DNA of 64,000 nt from Plantago major (taxonomy: Eukaryota; Streptophyta; Magnoliopsida; Lamiales; Plantaginaceae). The notes beneath the pieces were generated by a model. The model saw only the letters and a program-made list of their open reading frames with translations. It made no database searches and was not told the origin of the DNA. The stretch spans positions 64,307,354 through 64,371,353 of the forward strand of contig CM048841.1 of the NCBI GenBank assembly GCA_026545765.1. The letters are read 5' to 3'. How positions within the stretch are numbered: position 1 is the first letter of the stretch; every line of letters begins with the position of its first letter. A program made the position numbers and the translations under genes. Of the stretch, positions 9,690 to 21,634 are shown one piece after another.

Positions 9690-11012
9690 ATGTCTTTAAG
9701 TGACGCCCCAATTCTCAAGCTAGAGAATTATGAGAAATGGAAGAACACCATGATGCTCCACCTAGAAGCCATTAGTGACGAAATGATCGCCGTGATAAAG
9801 AATGGCCCAATAGTCATTCAACAACTCAAGCAGGTCATGGAGGTTTCTAATGGTAAAGACAGAGAACAAAGCGATGGGTCTTCACGCAGACGGATCGTCA
9901 ACGTGGGAGACACCGGTCAGTTATTCTGAACCAAAACCCAGAGAACTCTGGACATCGAAAGATGCCAAGAGAAATCGACTGGATGGTCAGGCTCGTAATA
10001 TCATCATACGTTCTACTCCAGAGCACATACAGTGTAAACTATAAGGTGCAAAAACGGCGAAAGTGGCCTGGCAACTGATTGAAGAAATCTGTGCCGGCAC
10101 TGGAAAAACGAAGGAAAATAAGTTCGAAGTTTTGAAGCTCAAATTCCAAAACTTTAAACAAGGTCCCACAGAGACTCTTGAAGAACTAGATTTCCGGTTT
10201 ACAACACTCATAAGTGACATGGCTGCACTTGGTGAGAGTAATAGATATACCCAACCAGAAAAGATTAAGACTATTGTGAGGAGTCTAAATCATAACTGGG
10301 AGCATACAAAGTTTTTCTACTTTAACCAAGGAATGCCAGATATCACTCCAGTGGAACTTTTCTCTCACCTTACCACTGTTGACTATGAGACAACTCAAAG
10401 AGAACAAACAACTGAAAAGTTGCAGAATGTTGCTCTAGTTGCTCAAGGAACTTCTGAAAAGAAGGAAGGCAAGGAGGTGACTGAGGATGCTCTTGCTGTA
10501 AAGCAAATGAGAAAATATGTCAGTCGAGAGATTGAGAGAAGAAAAGTCAAAGAGAAGCTGAAAAAGCATCTAGGCTCAAACTATCACCAGTACAAAAATA
10601 TGCAACTGTCAAGCTCATTTGAACAATGGCTCAGAAAGCATCTAGTACTGAGGAAGCAGAAATCGGAAACGATATCTGTTTCTATTGTCAGAAACCTGGT
10701 CATTTCAAGAAGGATTGCCCCGCCTTCAACAAACTAAAGACATGTGACAAGAAAGATAGAAGAAACTTCAAGAGAAGTCAGAGAGCTATGCTCACTGAAG
10801 AAAGGAAAAAGATTCAACTCCAACTGGATGCTCTAGACATTGAGTCTGATTCTGAGGATGAAGACTCAGATGATTCCACACTGCCTTCTCCAGAAATGTG
10901 CGGTGTTTCTCATGAAGTGATTGACTTTGGTCAAAAGAAGAAAGAAGTGTGTGGAATGGCTGGAGAAATCCTTCTAGATATCTCCAACATTGAACCTTGT
11001 CTAATGGCTGAT
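9690..11012 (+). pseudogene. Sirevirus gag, frameshifted and cut by the next LTR
   Basis: Capsid/nucleocapsid protein of the first Sirevirus copy. Recognisable in order: MSLSDAPILKLENYEKWKNTM (N-terminus), ELWTSKDAKRNRLDGQARN, WQLIEEICAGTGKTKENKF, the gag core FKQGPTETLEELDFRF, a coiled coil around REIERRKVKEKLKKHL, and a CCHC zinc knuckle CFYCQKPGHFKKDC (about 10677-10718). Frameshifts near 9895 and 10725 and a stop near 10041 break it. The sequence breaks off at CLMAD, and the next base starts the LTR at 11013. In the second copy the same CLMAD continues into EVTNNSQF, so the cut is at a homologous point. Original size would be that of 12564-14942. Confidence 0.88.
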
Positions 11013-12446
11013 TGTTAGGAATATCTGTTAGTATTTTGATCACTCATCACATGTTCTTATCTTATCCAGAAAGGTGATTAAGTACTCTTGGTTCACTTGA
11101 ACATTGTAAAAGAGGAAATCACTGAGTATGATTAGTCTAGTAAATCTTGTATTAGGATTATAGGTCTCTGAGTGTAATTTTTATTTCTAGAAGACCATGA
11201 AGATCAATCCTAGCAATGGAGCTTTTCTGAAGATTAGAAGACTGAAGATTGCACAAGATTTATGAAGATATCAAGGTTTAGTCTAACTCAGAAAGACTAT
11301 GTCCTTAATCCTTTCTTAAGTCTATTTACTTACTTTTGAAATATGATTCTGGACATATGACATCATGAGTATGAAGCATGCAAGCCATTAGAAAGGCTCA
11401 TGTATCCGTTGAAGACTACAGGACAAGAAATAGTACAAGTGCATTAATTGCATCGGCAGAAAAGCCGCTGAAGCACAGTCCTCTCTGAGACATGAGACAA
11501 GGACTTCTGAGTACTCATTTCAAGATAAGTATGGACTGAATTTGAATTGTGTCTAACGGATATCATTCCAACAACTCTCAAATTCATCTATATATATCAC
11601 ACACTTAGATGCTGAGAAATACACACCTTAGAACGCTCTATCTTGCAAACTTACCATCAAGCAAAGTATTCTCTCAAGCACTCTACTACCCTTTCTGAAA
11701 GCTTTCTGTTGCTCGAAGAATCACTAGTAGTTCTAAGTTGTCCTGAACCTTAACAAGAGATTGTTATTCATAAAAGAGTTGAACTATCAGATACCCTTTC
11801 TGAAGCTCATTCTCTAGAACGGACATCAATTACTTGGGTCAGTAAAGAGCAGACTGCCATCCACTGAACAAGTGTATTAAGTAGTCTTGTTCTATTAGGC
11901 TCTCTGAAAACATAACTGAAAAGTTATACGAGAAGCCTCTCTGACAAACCTTATAACCAACACCATCAAGGCGTGGAGTAGAGGAAGTACTTGATTTGGA
12001 AAATCAAGGAATAACTCCAAGGTTATCTGAGTAGAGGAAGTACTTAGCTCTAGGAGCTGGAGAATAACTCAGGGGGAACATTTGGTTGTGAACCATTTGT
12101 TTAGGAATCTTAGAATAGGATTATTGTAAGGTGAACTCAATTATCTATTCTAGTGAATTCTAGGTCTCAGAAAGACCGAAGTGGATTAGTTGGAGGATTA
12201 CGCCACCTCTAGATACCACTATACTTGATGTGTCATTTACCTTTCTGTATTTACATTTCAGCAAAGCACACACACATACTTATTGTTTCTGCACTTACCT
12301 ATCTTAAAGTCTTCCGCGCTCTGATTCTAAGTATCAGATATCTATTCAGATATCTGAGAAATAGTTTTTATCGACAAAAGTTTTAAAAGACTATTCACCC
12401 CCCCCCCCCCCTCTAGTATTTTACTTTGCCGTTATCTGGACCAACA
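11013..12446 (+). mobile_element. Sirevirus 5' LTR, full length (1434 bp)
   Basis: It starts TGTTAGGAATATC and ends CTGGACCAACA, two bases before the PBS. Inside are the conserved U3 start (TTTTGATCA...CCAGAAAGGTGATTA), the block AACATTGTAAAAGAGGAA, a TATA box (11588-11597), and a C-rich run (12399-12412) near the U5 end. It aligns with the inverted copies at 2098-3496 and 8335-9247. The five bases before it are CTGAT; no matching 3' end was found in the window. Confidence 0.9.
11588..11597 (+). promoter_or_regulatory. TATA box of the Sirevirus LTR
   Basis: CTATATATATCACAC, followed by a region rich in ACACACC and CTCTAT. The same TATA position is kept in the other LTR copies (minus strand at about 2922 and about 8550). 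Confidence 0.65.
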
Positions 12447-12448
12447 AG

Positions 12449-12460
12449 TGGTATCAGAGC
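12449..12460 (+). promoter_or_regulatory. Primer binding site (initiator Met tRNA)
   Basis: TGGTATCAGAGC, perfect for the 3' end of plant initiator Met tRNA, two bases after the LTR. Confidence 0.92.
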
Positions 12461-12563
12461 AGGAGGTTCACAAGCCTTCTGCACTGAACCTAGATCCCCA
12501 GATAGGTGAAGGAACTTTGTCCCTTTCCGAGGACTATATAATTTGTGTGTTAAGTGTGCAGGT

Positions 12564-14942
12564 ATGTCTCTGAGTGATGCACCCGTTCTGAAACCAGAAA
12601 ACTACGAGAAATGGAAGAACAACATGATGCTCCATCTGGAGGCCATTAGTGATGAGATGATCTATGTCATCAATGAAGGGCCTATCAAAATCAGACAACT
12701 CAAACAAGTTACTGAGGTGTCTAATGGAAGAAAAGCCTCAGACAAGGAAGATGGAAGCGAGGATGCGGCTGCTAGTGATAGTGGTCGTGTTGCTCGTGGA
12801 AGCATTATGTATGAAGACAAGCCAAGAGAGCTCTGGACATCTGAAGATGCCAAGAGACACAGATTGGATGGTCAAGCTCGTAATATCATCATCAGATCGA
12901 CACCTGAGCACATACTGTAAAGCGTGGGTGCTAAAACGACGAAAGTTGCCTGGCAATTGGTTGAAGAAATCTGTGCCGGAACTGAGAAAACCAAGGAAAA
13001 CAAGTTCGAAGTTCTTAAATTGAAGTTCCAAAACTTCAAACAAGGTCCCAATGAAACTCTGGAAGAACTTGATTTCAGGTTACTACTCTTATGAGTGATA
13101 TGGCTGCACTTGGTGAAAGCAACAGATACTCCCAGCCAGAAAAGATTAAGACTATTGTCAGAAGTCTCAATCACAACTGGGAGCACACTAAGTTCTTTTA
13201 TTTCAACCAAGGGATGCCAAATATCACTCCAGTAGAGCTCTTCTCTCATCTTGCTACTGTAGACTATGAGACAACTCAGAGAGAACAAACAGCTGAAAAG
13301 TTGCAAAGTGTTGCTCTAGTTTCTCAAGGTACTTCTGAAAAGAAGGATACCAAAGATGCATCTGAAGAAAATGCTCTTGCAGTAAGACACATGAAGAAAT
13401 TTGTGAGTCAAGAGATTGAGAGAAGAAAAGCTAAAGAAAAGCTGAAAAAGCATCTTGGCCCAAACTATCATCAGTACAAGAACATACAAATGAACAACTC
13501 TCTGAACACCCCCATTCAGAAAGGTGTTAGTACTGAAGCTGCAGAAATAGGAAATGATATCTGCTTCTATTGTCAAAAGCCTGGTCACTTCAAGAGATTG
13601 TCCTGCTTTAAACAAGCTCAAGACAGGTGACAAGAAGGACAGAAGAAATTTCAAGAGAAATCAAAGGGCCTTACTGACTGAAGAAAGGAAGAAGATTCAA
13701 ATTCAACTTGATGCTCTAGACATTGAGACAGATTCTGAAGATGGAGATTCAGATGACTCAAACCTACCATCACCAGAATTGTGTGGAATCACCCGATGTA
13801 ATCGACTTCGCCTTAAGAAGAATGAAATGTGGAGTTCTTTGAGATTGCTGGTCCAGACATCTCCAACATTGAAATATGTCTTATGGCTGATGAGGTAACT
13901 AACAATTCACAATTTCTGTACTATGAGAGTGATGATGGAATTGAGGATCTGGAGTTGGTCAAGAGTGAATTGGATCGTTATGAGAAAGAATTTCTGGAAG
14001 CACAATCCAAAACCAGAATTCTAGAGGAAAGCAAAGAAACTCTTGAAAAGAGGTTTCGAGCTAACGAGTATCTGAAAACAAGAACTGAAATAGCCTTTCA
14101 AAGCTCGGATATCTGAGAATGAAAATTCTCACAAACTAGCCTTGGATGAACTTAATGAGAAAATGATGAAGCTGCTTTCTGAGAATGAAGAACTCAGAAA
14201 GAAAGAGCTATCCTTCCAATCTTATGCAAAGGCTAGTGACACTCTCACTGAGGTTCAATCCTATCTGAGAGATCCCTCTGAGAAAGGTGGACTTGGACTT
14301 GATGAACAATCAAGTAATTCATCTACTCTGAAGAAGAGTGATGAAAGGTTGACCTTTGTAAAAAGTCAACAGAATGATTCTTCAACCACCTATAGCATTG
14401 GTCAGAAAGCTAGGGTAGTTGACAAAGGAAAAGGAGATGCAACCCAGCCTTTGAAAGAACAACAAGTTCACAAGAAACATGTGGATAAGGTTTCTGAAAA
14501 GAAACACAACCCTCAGATATGCAACCATCCACATTGCTGCATTACTAGGAAGGGAAGAATTGCTGGAATAGGCAAATTCTCTACTGAACCATTTTATGAA
14601 AATAAAGATGGTGTAGAAACTAGTAAGGCTTCTGAAGAGCGCATTCAGAAAGCCAAAGGTGTTCAAGCCACTGAAAAACTGAATGCCAGAGCTAGAAGGA
14701 ACCTGGCCAGAAAGGCTAAGTTTGCTGAAAAGCAACCCCAGAAACCCAGGGTCCAGAAACCACCAAAGGGAACACCTAGAAATGCCCCAAGAAGGAAGAT
14801 TGAGATCAAAATTACTGATTTTATTGCATCTCCTTCTAATCAAGTTAGACAAAAACAAACTCCCAAGAAATTCACTAAAATGTGGATTCCTACTGGAAGA
14901 ATGTTTAGTCTAAGTGGTTCTATCTGTGAGGCAAGAACCTAA
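12564..14942 (+). pseudogene. Sirevirus gag with zinc knuckle, coiled coil and basic tail
   Basis: Structural protein of the second, longer Sirevirus. Order: MSLSDAPVLKPENYEKWKN start; RELWTSEDAKRHRLDGQARN; gag core (FKQGPNETLEELDFR, FFYFNQGMPNITPVELFSHL); a lysine-rich helix (REIERRK-like QEIERRKAKEKLKKHL); zinc knuckle CFYCQKPGHFKR (about 13561); the acidic segment DIETDSEDGDSDDSN; a long coiled coil from 13880 to about 14260 (ELVKSELDRYEKEF, ELNEKMMKLLSENEELRKKE); and a basic C-terminus (14640-14900, ARARRNLARKAKF). Coiled-coil gag extensions are typical of Sireviruses. Breaks: a stop at 12918, frameshifts near 13080, 13600 and 13800, and a stop/shift at 14115. It would be the N-terminal part of a gag-pol polyprotein. 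Confidence 0.88.
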
Positions 14943-14959
14943 CTCCTGTTTCTTGTTTT

Positions 14960-16323
14960 GTGCAGAACACCTCTTGGACTAAGGCTCAATGGCTATATAA
15001 TAGTAGATGCGGAAAGCACATGACAGGAGACAAAGCAAATCTGGTCAACTACAAAGCTTGCAACACTGGACCAGACATCAGATTTGCTGGAGCAGAATTA
15101 AATCCCTCTCTGGGATCTGGCAACGTCAAATTAGGATCATTAACAATCACTGATGTATTACATGTTAAAGGTTTGAAATATAATCTATTTAGCATGAGCC
15201 AGTTTGCAGACAAGGGATTCACTGTGAAATTCAAAGCAAAGTATTGCAAACTTATAGACAATGAGTCAAAGCAGATAGTCTTGGTTGCTCGGCGGAAAGG
15301 TAGTCTTTATGTTGCCGATTGGGCATCTGCCACAACTGAAGAATGTCTCATGGTGAGTCAATCAGGTCACACAGAAGAACACTGGTTATGGCACAAAAGA
15401 ATGAGTCACTTGAATTTCAAAACTCTGAACAAACTTGCCAAGAAAGAGTTAGTGGTTGGTCTTCCCAAAACATCTTTCAGAAAGGGTGGTATCTGTTCTG
15501 CCTGTCAGATGGGGAAACAATCCAAGATCTCTTTCAAGACAAAAACCAGACACTCTAGTGTTAGACCACTGCAACTATTACACATGGATCTTTTTGAATC
15601 ATCCGCAACTAGTTGTGCAGGAAAGAAGTATGGTCTGGTTGTTGTAGATGACTTCTCAAGATTCACTTGGGTTGTCTTTCTGAAGCACAAATCTGATGCT
15701 AGGGTGGAGATACCAAATTTGCTGAATAAGCTTGAAGTCATGAAAAATGACAAAGTATCTGCAATCAGAACAGACCATGGTACTGAGTTTGTCAACCAGT
15801 ACATAAAGGAGTTTTGTACCAGCAAAGGTATACAACACCAACTTTCCTCTGTGAGAACACCACAAAAAAATGGTGTTGCAGAAAGGAAAAATAGAACCCT
15901 TAAAGAAGCAGCAAGGACAATGCTAGCTGACACTGAAATAAGTGAAGTTAATTGGGTTGAGGTCGTAAACCAAAGATGCTACACTCGTAATGATGTTTGA
16001 TAAACAAACACCATGACAAGACCCCATATGAACTCTTGGTTGGTAGACCCCCTAATATCAAACATCTGAAAGTGTTTGGTTGTAGATGTTTTGTTCTTAA
16101 CAATGGAAAAGAGTATCTAAAAACATTTCAACCAAAGGCAGATGAAGGTGTGTTTCTTGGTTATTCTATGAATAGCAAAGCATACAGAGTTTACAACAAA
16201 AGAACAAAGAAGATTGAAGAATCAGTTCATGTTGTATTCTATGAAGGAAGCAAGAAAACACCCCTTGCTGATGAACTCTCAGAAAGGTTCAAGGAACTAA
16301 TGAGAATGGATTCTGAAGAATAA
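14960..16323 (+). pseudogene. Sirevirus protease and integrase region
   Basis: Protease remnant: the copia active-site box, normally W-x-x-DSGCxxHMTGD, reads WLYNSRCGKHMTGD (about 14986-15027), so the catalytic Asp and Gly are replaced by Asn and Arg. Next comes the GAG-pre-integrase zinc finger (LWHKRMSHLNF ... CSACQMGKQ). The integrase core keeps D (LLHMDLFE), D (IRTDHGTEF) and E (KNGVAERKNRTL). A frameshift near 15990 separates the integrase C-terminal part (KTPYELLVGRPPNIKHLKVFG, FLGYSMNSKAYRVYN). The integrase would insert the cDNA; this copy cannot make a working polyprotein because both the break and the protease change disable it. Confidence 0.9.
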
Positions 16324-16347
16324 CCCTCAGAAAGGAAAAATATCATT

Positions 16348-17909
16348 ATGGAAAGGGAGGATGACTCTGACGAAGAAAAGCATGAAATGCCTAGTAACAA
16401 CCAGATGATTCTCAGACATGATGAAGAATTTCCTATGAGAATTCCAGAAATGGAAACTGAATATGTTCATCAGAGAGCTAACTCTGGAAATGACCTCTCT
16501 GACAGGCATGTCCCAGAAAGCTCTCACACTGAGCAAGTGTCAGACATTCACCGCCCCTCTGAGGTGCAAAATGTCACAGATACTGAAGAAGTATCAAGTC
16601 ATAATCATAGTGATTCACATTCAGATCACATAGATGTTGACCCTACTAGCCCTAAACCCATGATGAGATGGATCAAGGATCATCCTGCAAAAGATGTGAT
16701 TGGACCAATCAATCAAGGTGTTAGGACTAGGAGAGCAATAGCTGAAAATGCTAACTCTCTCTTTGGATGTTTCATCTCAAACATTGAACCTAAAACTGTA
16801 GAAGAAGCATTAAGAGACCAAGACTGGATCTCTGCAATGCAAGAAGAGTTGGATCAGTTTGAGAGAAACAAAGTCTGGAACTAGTCCCATTTGTAGAAGG
16901 AATATCGTGATTGGAACTAAGTGGGTTTTGAAACAAGATGAATGAATCTGGTGAAATAACCGAAACAAAGCAAGGTTGGTTGCCAAGGATTCACCTGGTG
17001 AAGGTTTAGATTTTGATGAGTCATATGCACGGTTGCGATTGGATGCAATAAGACTCTTTCCGCCTTTGACTCATAAAGACTTTAAAGTTTATCGATGGAT
17101 GTCAAGAGTGCATTCTTGAATGGTGAACTTCGAGGAAGTCTATGTTGAACAACCACCGCTTTGAAGTTTTCTCGAAAAGTAGAATGGTCTATAAGCTCTG
17201 TAAAGCTCTATATGGATCCAAACAGACTCCAAGAGCATGGTATGACACTTTGGCCAAATACCTTCTGGAAAGTGGTTTCAAGAAAGGTGAAGTTGATAAA
17301 ACTTTATTTACTTTAAATCATGATGGGAAACTACTCTTAGTTCAAGTATATGTTGATGACATTATATTTGGATCTAAGGACAAGCAACTTTGTGCTGACT
17401 TTGCAAATCTCATGAAAAGTAAGTTTGAGATGAGCATGATGGGAGAATTAAACTATTTCCTAGGATTGCAAGTCAAGCAACTCAATGATGGAATATTCAT
17501 TAGTCAGACAAAGTATGCAAAAGACATGCTCACAAAGTTCAATCTTAAGCCTTCTGAAAAAAATGCTAAGATACCTATGAGCATAGGAACCAAGATGACC
17601 TATACTGAATCAGATAAGAGTGTTGATGAACACAAGTATACGAAATTGATAGGTTCACTACTTTACCTTCTCGCAAGACCTGATATTCAATATGCAGTTG
17701 GTGTGTGTGCTAGATTTCAAACAAATCCAATACAATCACACTACAACATTGCTATGAAAATATTAAGGTATGTGAAAGGTATAGTAGATGTAGGTTTGTG
17801 GTATCCTAAAGAAAGTGGATTGAGTTTTGCTGGTTACTCAGATGCTGATTATGCTGGATCAATGCTTGATAGAAAAAGCACCTCAGGAACTTGTGGTTTA
17901 AGGAACTAG
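16348..17909 (+). pseudogene. Sirevirus linker and reverse transcriptase
   Basis: 16348-16650 is an acidic, His/Ser-rich linker. The RT starts with RWIKDHPAKDVIGPINQGVRTR and EEALRDQDWISAMQEEL (about 16660-16880). 16885-17150, which should hold the fingers and first catalytic Asp, is littered with small indels and has no open frame. RT resumes at YKLCKALYGSKQTPRAWYDTL, keeps YVDDIIFGS (catalytic YVDD at 17349-17360, a Sirevirus-typical context), ELNYFLGLQVKQ, and LIGSLLYLLARPDIQYAVGV. The frame ends at DRKSTSGTCG, the boundary with RNase H. Confidence 0.9.
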
Positions 17910-18295
17910 ACTTATCTCATGGTTTAGCAAAAGCAAAACTCAATTGCAACTTCTACCACAGAGGTGAATATATTGTCTTTGGTTGTCAGACAACACAAAT
18001 TCTGTGGATTCAACAACAACTCAGAGACTATGGACTCAATGAAGAGAAAACTCCCATTTTATGTGATAACACAAGTGCTATTGCAATAACACAGAACCCT
18101 AAGTTCCATGCCAGAACAAAGCACATTGATGTTAGACACCACTTCATCAGAGACCATGTTGAGAAAGGCAATATAGAGATACTCAAGATTGGCACAGAAG
18201 ACCAACTTGCAGATATCTTCGCCAAGCCCCTACAAGAAGGCCGGTTCTTGACCTTAAGACATAATCTTGGATTAATGGAGATGCCTAAGGACTGA
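17910..18295 (+). pseudogene. Sirevirus RNase H, end of pol
   Basis: It follows the RT with a frameshift at about 17900. Typical copia RNase H words remain: GEYIVFGCQTTQILWIQQQL (normally AEY), LCDNTSAI (catalytic Asp), HARTKHIDVRHHFIRD and DQLADIFAKPL. The usual catalytic AEY Glu survives in a region whose start is garbled (17905-17970). The stop at 18293-18295 after GLMEMPKD is the natural pol end. Confidence 0.9.
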
Positions 18296-19228
18296 AAAAT
18301 GTCCTGAATCTCTAAAGTCTGAGTAAGTGAGGTAGAAAAGAAGTAGGCCTCTGAGAACATGTTCTCAGAAAGCCAAGTTGATAAGAAGTGATGCAAAGGT
18401 TTCTGAGTAGCAACACTCAGAAAGGTAAAACATTTCTGGAACGGGTATCCAGAAAGGCAAAGGTTGGTACACACTCAATAAGTAAATAAGACTAGAACTT
18501 ACTTACTGAGAGTGGGTCAAATACATTCAAACAACTGAAGCTTCTGACACTTTAATTCAGAAAGCTATTTAGTCATAAAGAGAAAAGACACACAAAGCCC
18601 GAAAAGTATAAGTTCTGAAAGTCAAACATGTCCAATGTCTCGTATTTTTGCCATTTTTATGATAAACAATATAAAGATATGTACTTGACACTCAGAATGA
18701 TAAGTTCAAACGATTAAGTGTTCTTACCCTTTACCAAGTGACACAATGAATGTAGCATATTAAAAATCCATCAAGTCGGCACAATACCATTTGTTGATTG
18801 ACATCATTATAAGATATTCAATATAAGCCCTTGATGAATGAACGTTTGATCTCAACGGTTGAAATTAAAACAAAAGCAAGTAATGTCTACTGAGAAATGC
18901 AGACATGGCCCACTACGCATTTAATGAAGTACAAAGGACGTACCACGCCTATGCAGATACAAAGACACGCATTCATATTCAGTTGTATGTATGTTGTATC
19001 TATGTACATTTTGTCTGCTATATATATAGGATTTGGGCAAAAGACAAACACTTTTACCAATTCCGAAATTTCAAACTTGCATCAAAACAGCAAAATCTCT
19101 CAAGATTTCTACAAAACCCCCTCTGCAAACTCAACTTCTTGTTCTTATTCTTCCGAAAAGATAGACTAATCTCGATTAATTGTGCAAAATTCATCTGAAA
19201 AACACTCACTCAAAACTCTATATAAGAG
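18296..19228 (+). promoter_or_regulatory. Spacer between pol and ORF3 with a putative internal promoter
   Basis: No long frame. Its first 300 bases carry five CAGAAAG words (18364, 18416, 18449, 18563 and neighbours). The last 230 bases look like a pol II promoter: CTATATATATAGG at 19018-19030, an A/C-rich leader (19080-19150) and pyrimidine-rich CTTCTTGTTCTTATTC, then an ATG at 19229 in good context (AGAGATGGC). A second TATATAAG lies at 19218-19225. Such an arrangement would give ORF3 its own mRNA; this is inference. Confidence 0.45.
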
Positions 19229-20838
19229 ATGGCACCCAAGAAGATGACCACCAAGAACCCTAAGACCGCATCATCTACTCCTGCTGAAAAGCAAGGAGGA
19301 AAGGAACTTAAGGTGTTGAATAAACGCCTTCTGGGAAATTTCACCCCATCGGACTAGAACCCTAACCACAAAATGAATTGGGGAGCTTTTCTAGTGAAGA
19401 AATATGTACCTGCAGTCATTTCTTCCAAACCAGATAGGAAACTGATATTGGGGATGCTGAAAAGTTCCCATATCTTCAAGTTTCTGTCTGCTGCACCCAG
19501 TGGACTATCCACACTGGATGTGCTGGAGTTCTATAACACTTCCAAAATCTTCACAAAGGTTGTGAATGATGAAGAAGAGAAATACATGCAGACTGAAGTT
19601 CAAGGACAAGAAATTGTCCTAGACTGCAATACTTTCTGCAAGATATTCCGATTGAAAAATCGAGGAACAATTGAAGACATCAACATCAAGGACGCTTCCA
19701 TGATTCAAGGTGTCAAAGAGCTATTTGAAGCAATCCAGTTAGAAAATGCAAAGGGTTGCCCAGGAGACTTTGTTCTGAAAGCCATCAGAACTAGTCATCT
19801 CCAGAAACACTGGAGTACTTTAGCTCTTATTCTGGTCCGTTGCTTTGATGGAAACAAAGGTGGAGTAGACCAGATAAGCATGGAGAGATGGATGATGATG
19901 CATCTTCTGAACAAGAAGCATGAAGGGCAGGAAACCCACTTCAATTGGGGGAAGTACGCCTTCAACAAATTCCTTGGACATATTGAGGAATTGGAGCCCA
20001 AAATCATCAATGGACTTGCTGAGCCAAAGGCCAATATGCACTTTGGTCTCAGAATCTGTTACATTCTGGAAACAATGGGAATCACTCTCATAGAGAAACA
20101 AGAAATCCCAGTCACCAACTCCCTTTTCAGACACGCCTTTGAAGAAAAGGAGAAACTTGCTGCTGAGAACGCACTCAGAAAGGCAGAAGAAGAAGAAACT
20201 GCACAGGAAGGTGAGGAGGTCTCTGATCAAGCTCAAGCTAAACCTCCAATTGCCAAGAGAAAGAGGACTCAAAGGAAAAGAGCCTCCAAGTCCCTAAGAA
20301 TACAAGAGGCACAACCTTCTAGAGACAAGGTCTCAGAAGATGTTGGACGCCCAGAAAGGCAACTCCAGAATGCCCCAAGAATCCTGAACCAGACTGCTCC
20401 AGAACTCTCCAGAGATGATAAAACATCATAGATGGGTCTTCACCAACACAGAATAGTGATTCTGAGGATGATGAAGTACTTGCAAAAGTACTCAAAAGAT
20501 TCAAGTATGAGACCCATGGAGGAGCATCAAGCTCAGCTCTTCAGAAAGACAAGAGCCCCTCTGCCCAGCAGGAAGAAGAAGGCCTGGGTGAGGAAGATAG
20601 GATGCTGGAAGATCCTGACATTGCTTCCACATTCACAATGCCAGCACTTAATATTGCTGAAGAAAATCCTGTTTTAACACAGGTTCCTCAACCTTCTGAG
20701 AAAGCTCAACTCTCAAAAAGGGATCAAACTAAGATGGAGACTCAGAATGATACTGCAGAAGAGAACAACAATGAGCACAGAGAGACTGTGGAATCACCAC
20801 AAGTCCAAGAGATCAATGATTAGCCTGACTCTATTCAG
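19229..20838 (+). pseudogene. Sirevirus third ORF, first exon (unknown function)
   Basis: Placed where Sireviruses carry an envelope-like or accessory ORF. From the ATG at 19229 (MAPKKMTTKNPKTASS) a single in-frame TAG at 19355 interrupts 400 codons ending at 20431. A globular part runs from residue ~49 to 300 (NWGAFLVKKYVPAVI, STLDVLEFYNTSKIF, DFVLKAIRTSHLQKHWSTL, MERWMMMHLLNKKHEG, FGLRICYILETMGIT). It resembles, from memory, the uncharacterised plant transposon-protein domain found beside copia elements in other eudicots. Then comes a Lys/Glu-rich tail with KRKRTQRKRASKSLR, a likely nuclear signal. No signal peptide or transmembrane segment is visible, so calling it env is not justified. 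A frameshift near 20431 leads into PALNIAEENPVLTQ and a TAG at 20821 just before the first intron. Confidence 0.6.
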
Positions 20839-21634
20839 GTAGCAAAAGTAGTTTGTATCTAACTTGTCAACATCAAAATGTTAACTTGTTACTCATAAGC
20901 TGCATTTGTTACAGGCCAACATGGAGACACACTTTCAGGGGGAAGTTAATTTGTCCACCCCTCTGAATGAAGAAGAGGTTCCTCCAACCTCAGAACAACA
21001 AGAAGAGCCTGTCCTACAGGTAGTTAAGTTATCTCTGAATAAGAAATAACTTGCTTGAAATATTCATATCTTGTGTTCTAAATTCTTTTTGTCTCTTATT
21101 TAGGCTCCAACTGAGGAAGTAGTGGTGGTGGAACCAACACCCCAAAACCAAGAGATTCCAGAAGTTGAAAATCTTTCTGAGGAAGCATTTACTGAGCCTT
21201 CTGCTGAGAAGGTAAGTAAGCAGTAATAGTCTCCTTCAAGAATGCTCTGGAAAACCCACTACTAAATCTTTTATGTTTGTTCTTACAGGCTCAGTCAGAA
21301 GAACAATTGGATGGAGAAACAGTTGTGTTATCTCCTCCAAAGGAAACTAAAATCAACTGAACAAGCGATTCCAGAAAAGGTGCCAGAAACCCCCAAGGTT
21401 TCTGAGGAACATGCTACTGAGCTTCCTCACTTGGAAGTTCAAGCAGAAAGAAAGGTTGATGAGGATCAGACTTCTCCTCACAACAAGGTATCTATGGTCT
21501 CTGAGACCAAGCAAGCAGAAGTACAGGATAATGAGCCTAGTATTTCTACACAGGTATGCTCAGAAAGCTTACTTTTGCACACAGATACTAACTCAAGTGG
21601 TTTGAACAAAACTAACTTGATCCCTTTCTTTCAG
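20839..21634 (+). other. Series of four short phase-0 spliceosomal introns in ORF3
   Basis: Canonical GT...AG introns can be placed at 20839-20914, 21020-21103, 21212-21288 and 21554-21634 (76, 84, 77 and 81 bp). Each follows CAG or AAG and is followed by GCC or GCT. The exons between are 105, 108 and 265 bp, the first two exact multiples of three. Exonic sequence is open and Glu/Pro-rich (PTSEQQEEPVLQ, APTEEVVVVEPTPQ, AQSEEQLDGETVV), while introns 1-3 are T-rich with stops. Intron 4 has no in-frame stop. The pattern points to exon duplication within the gene. Confidence 0.65.
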
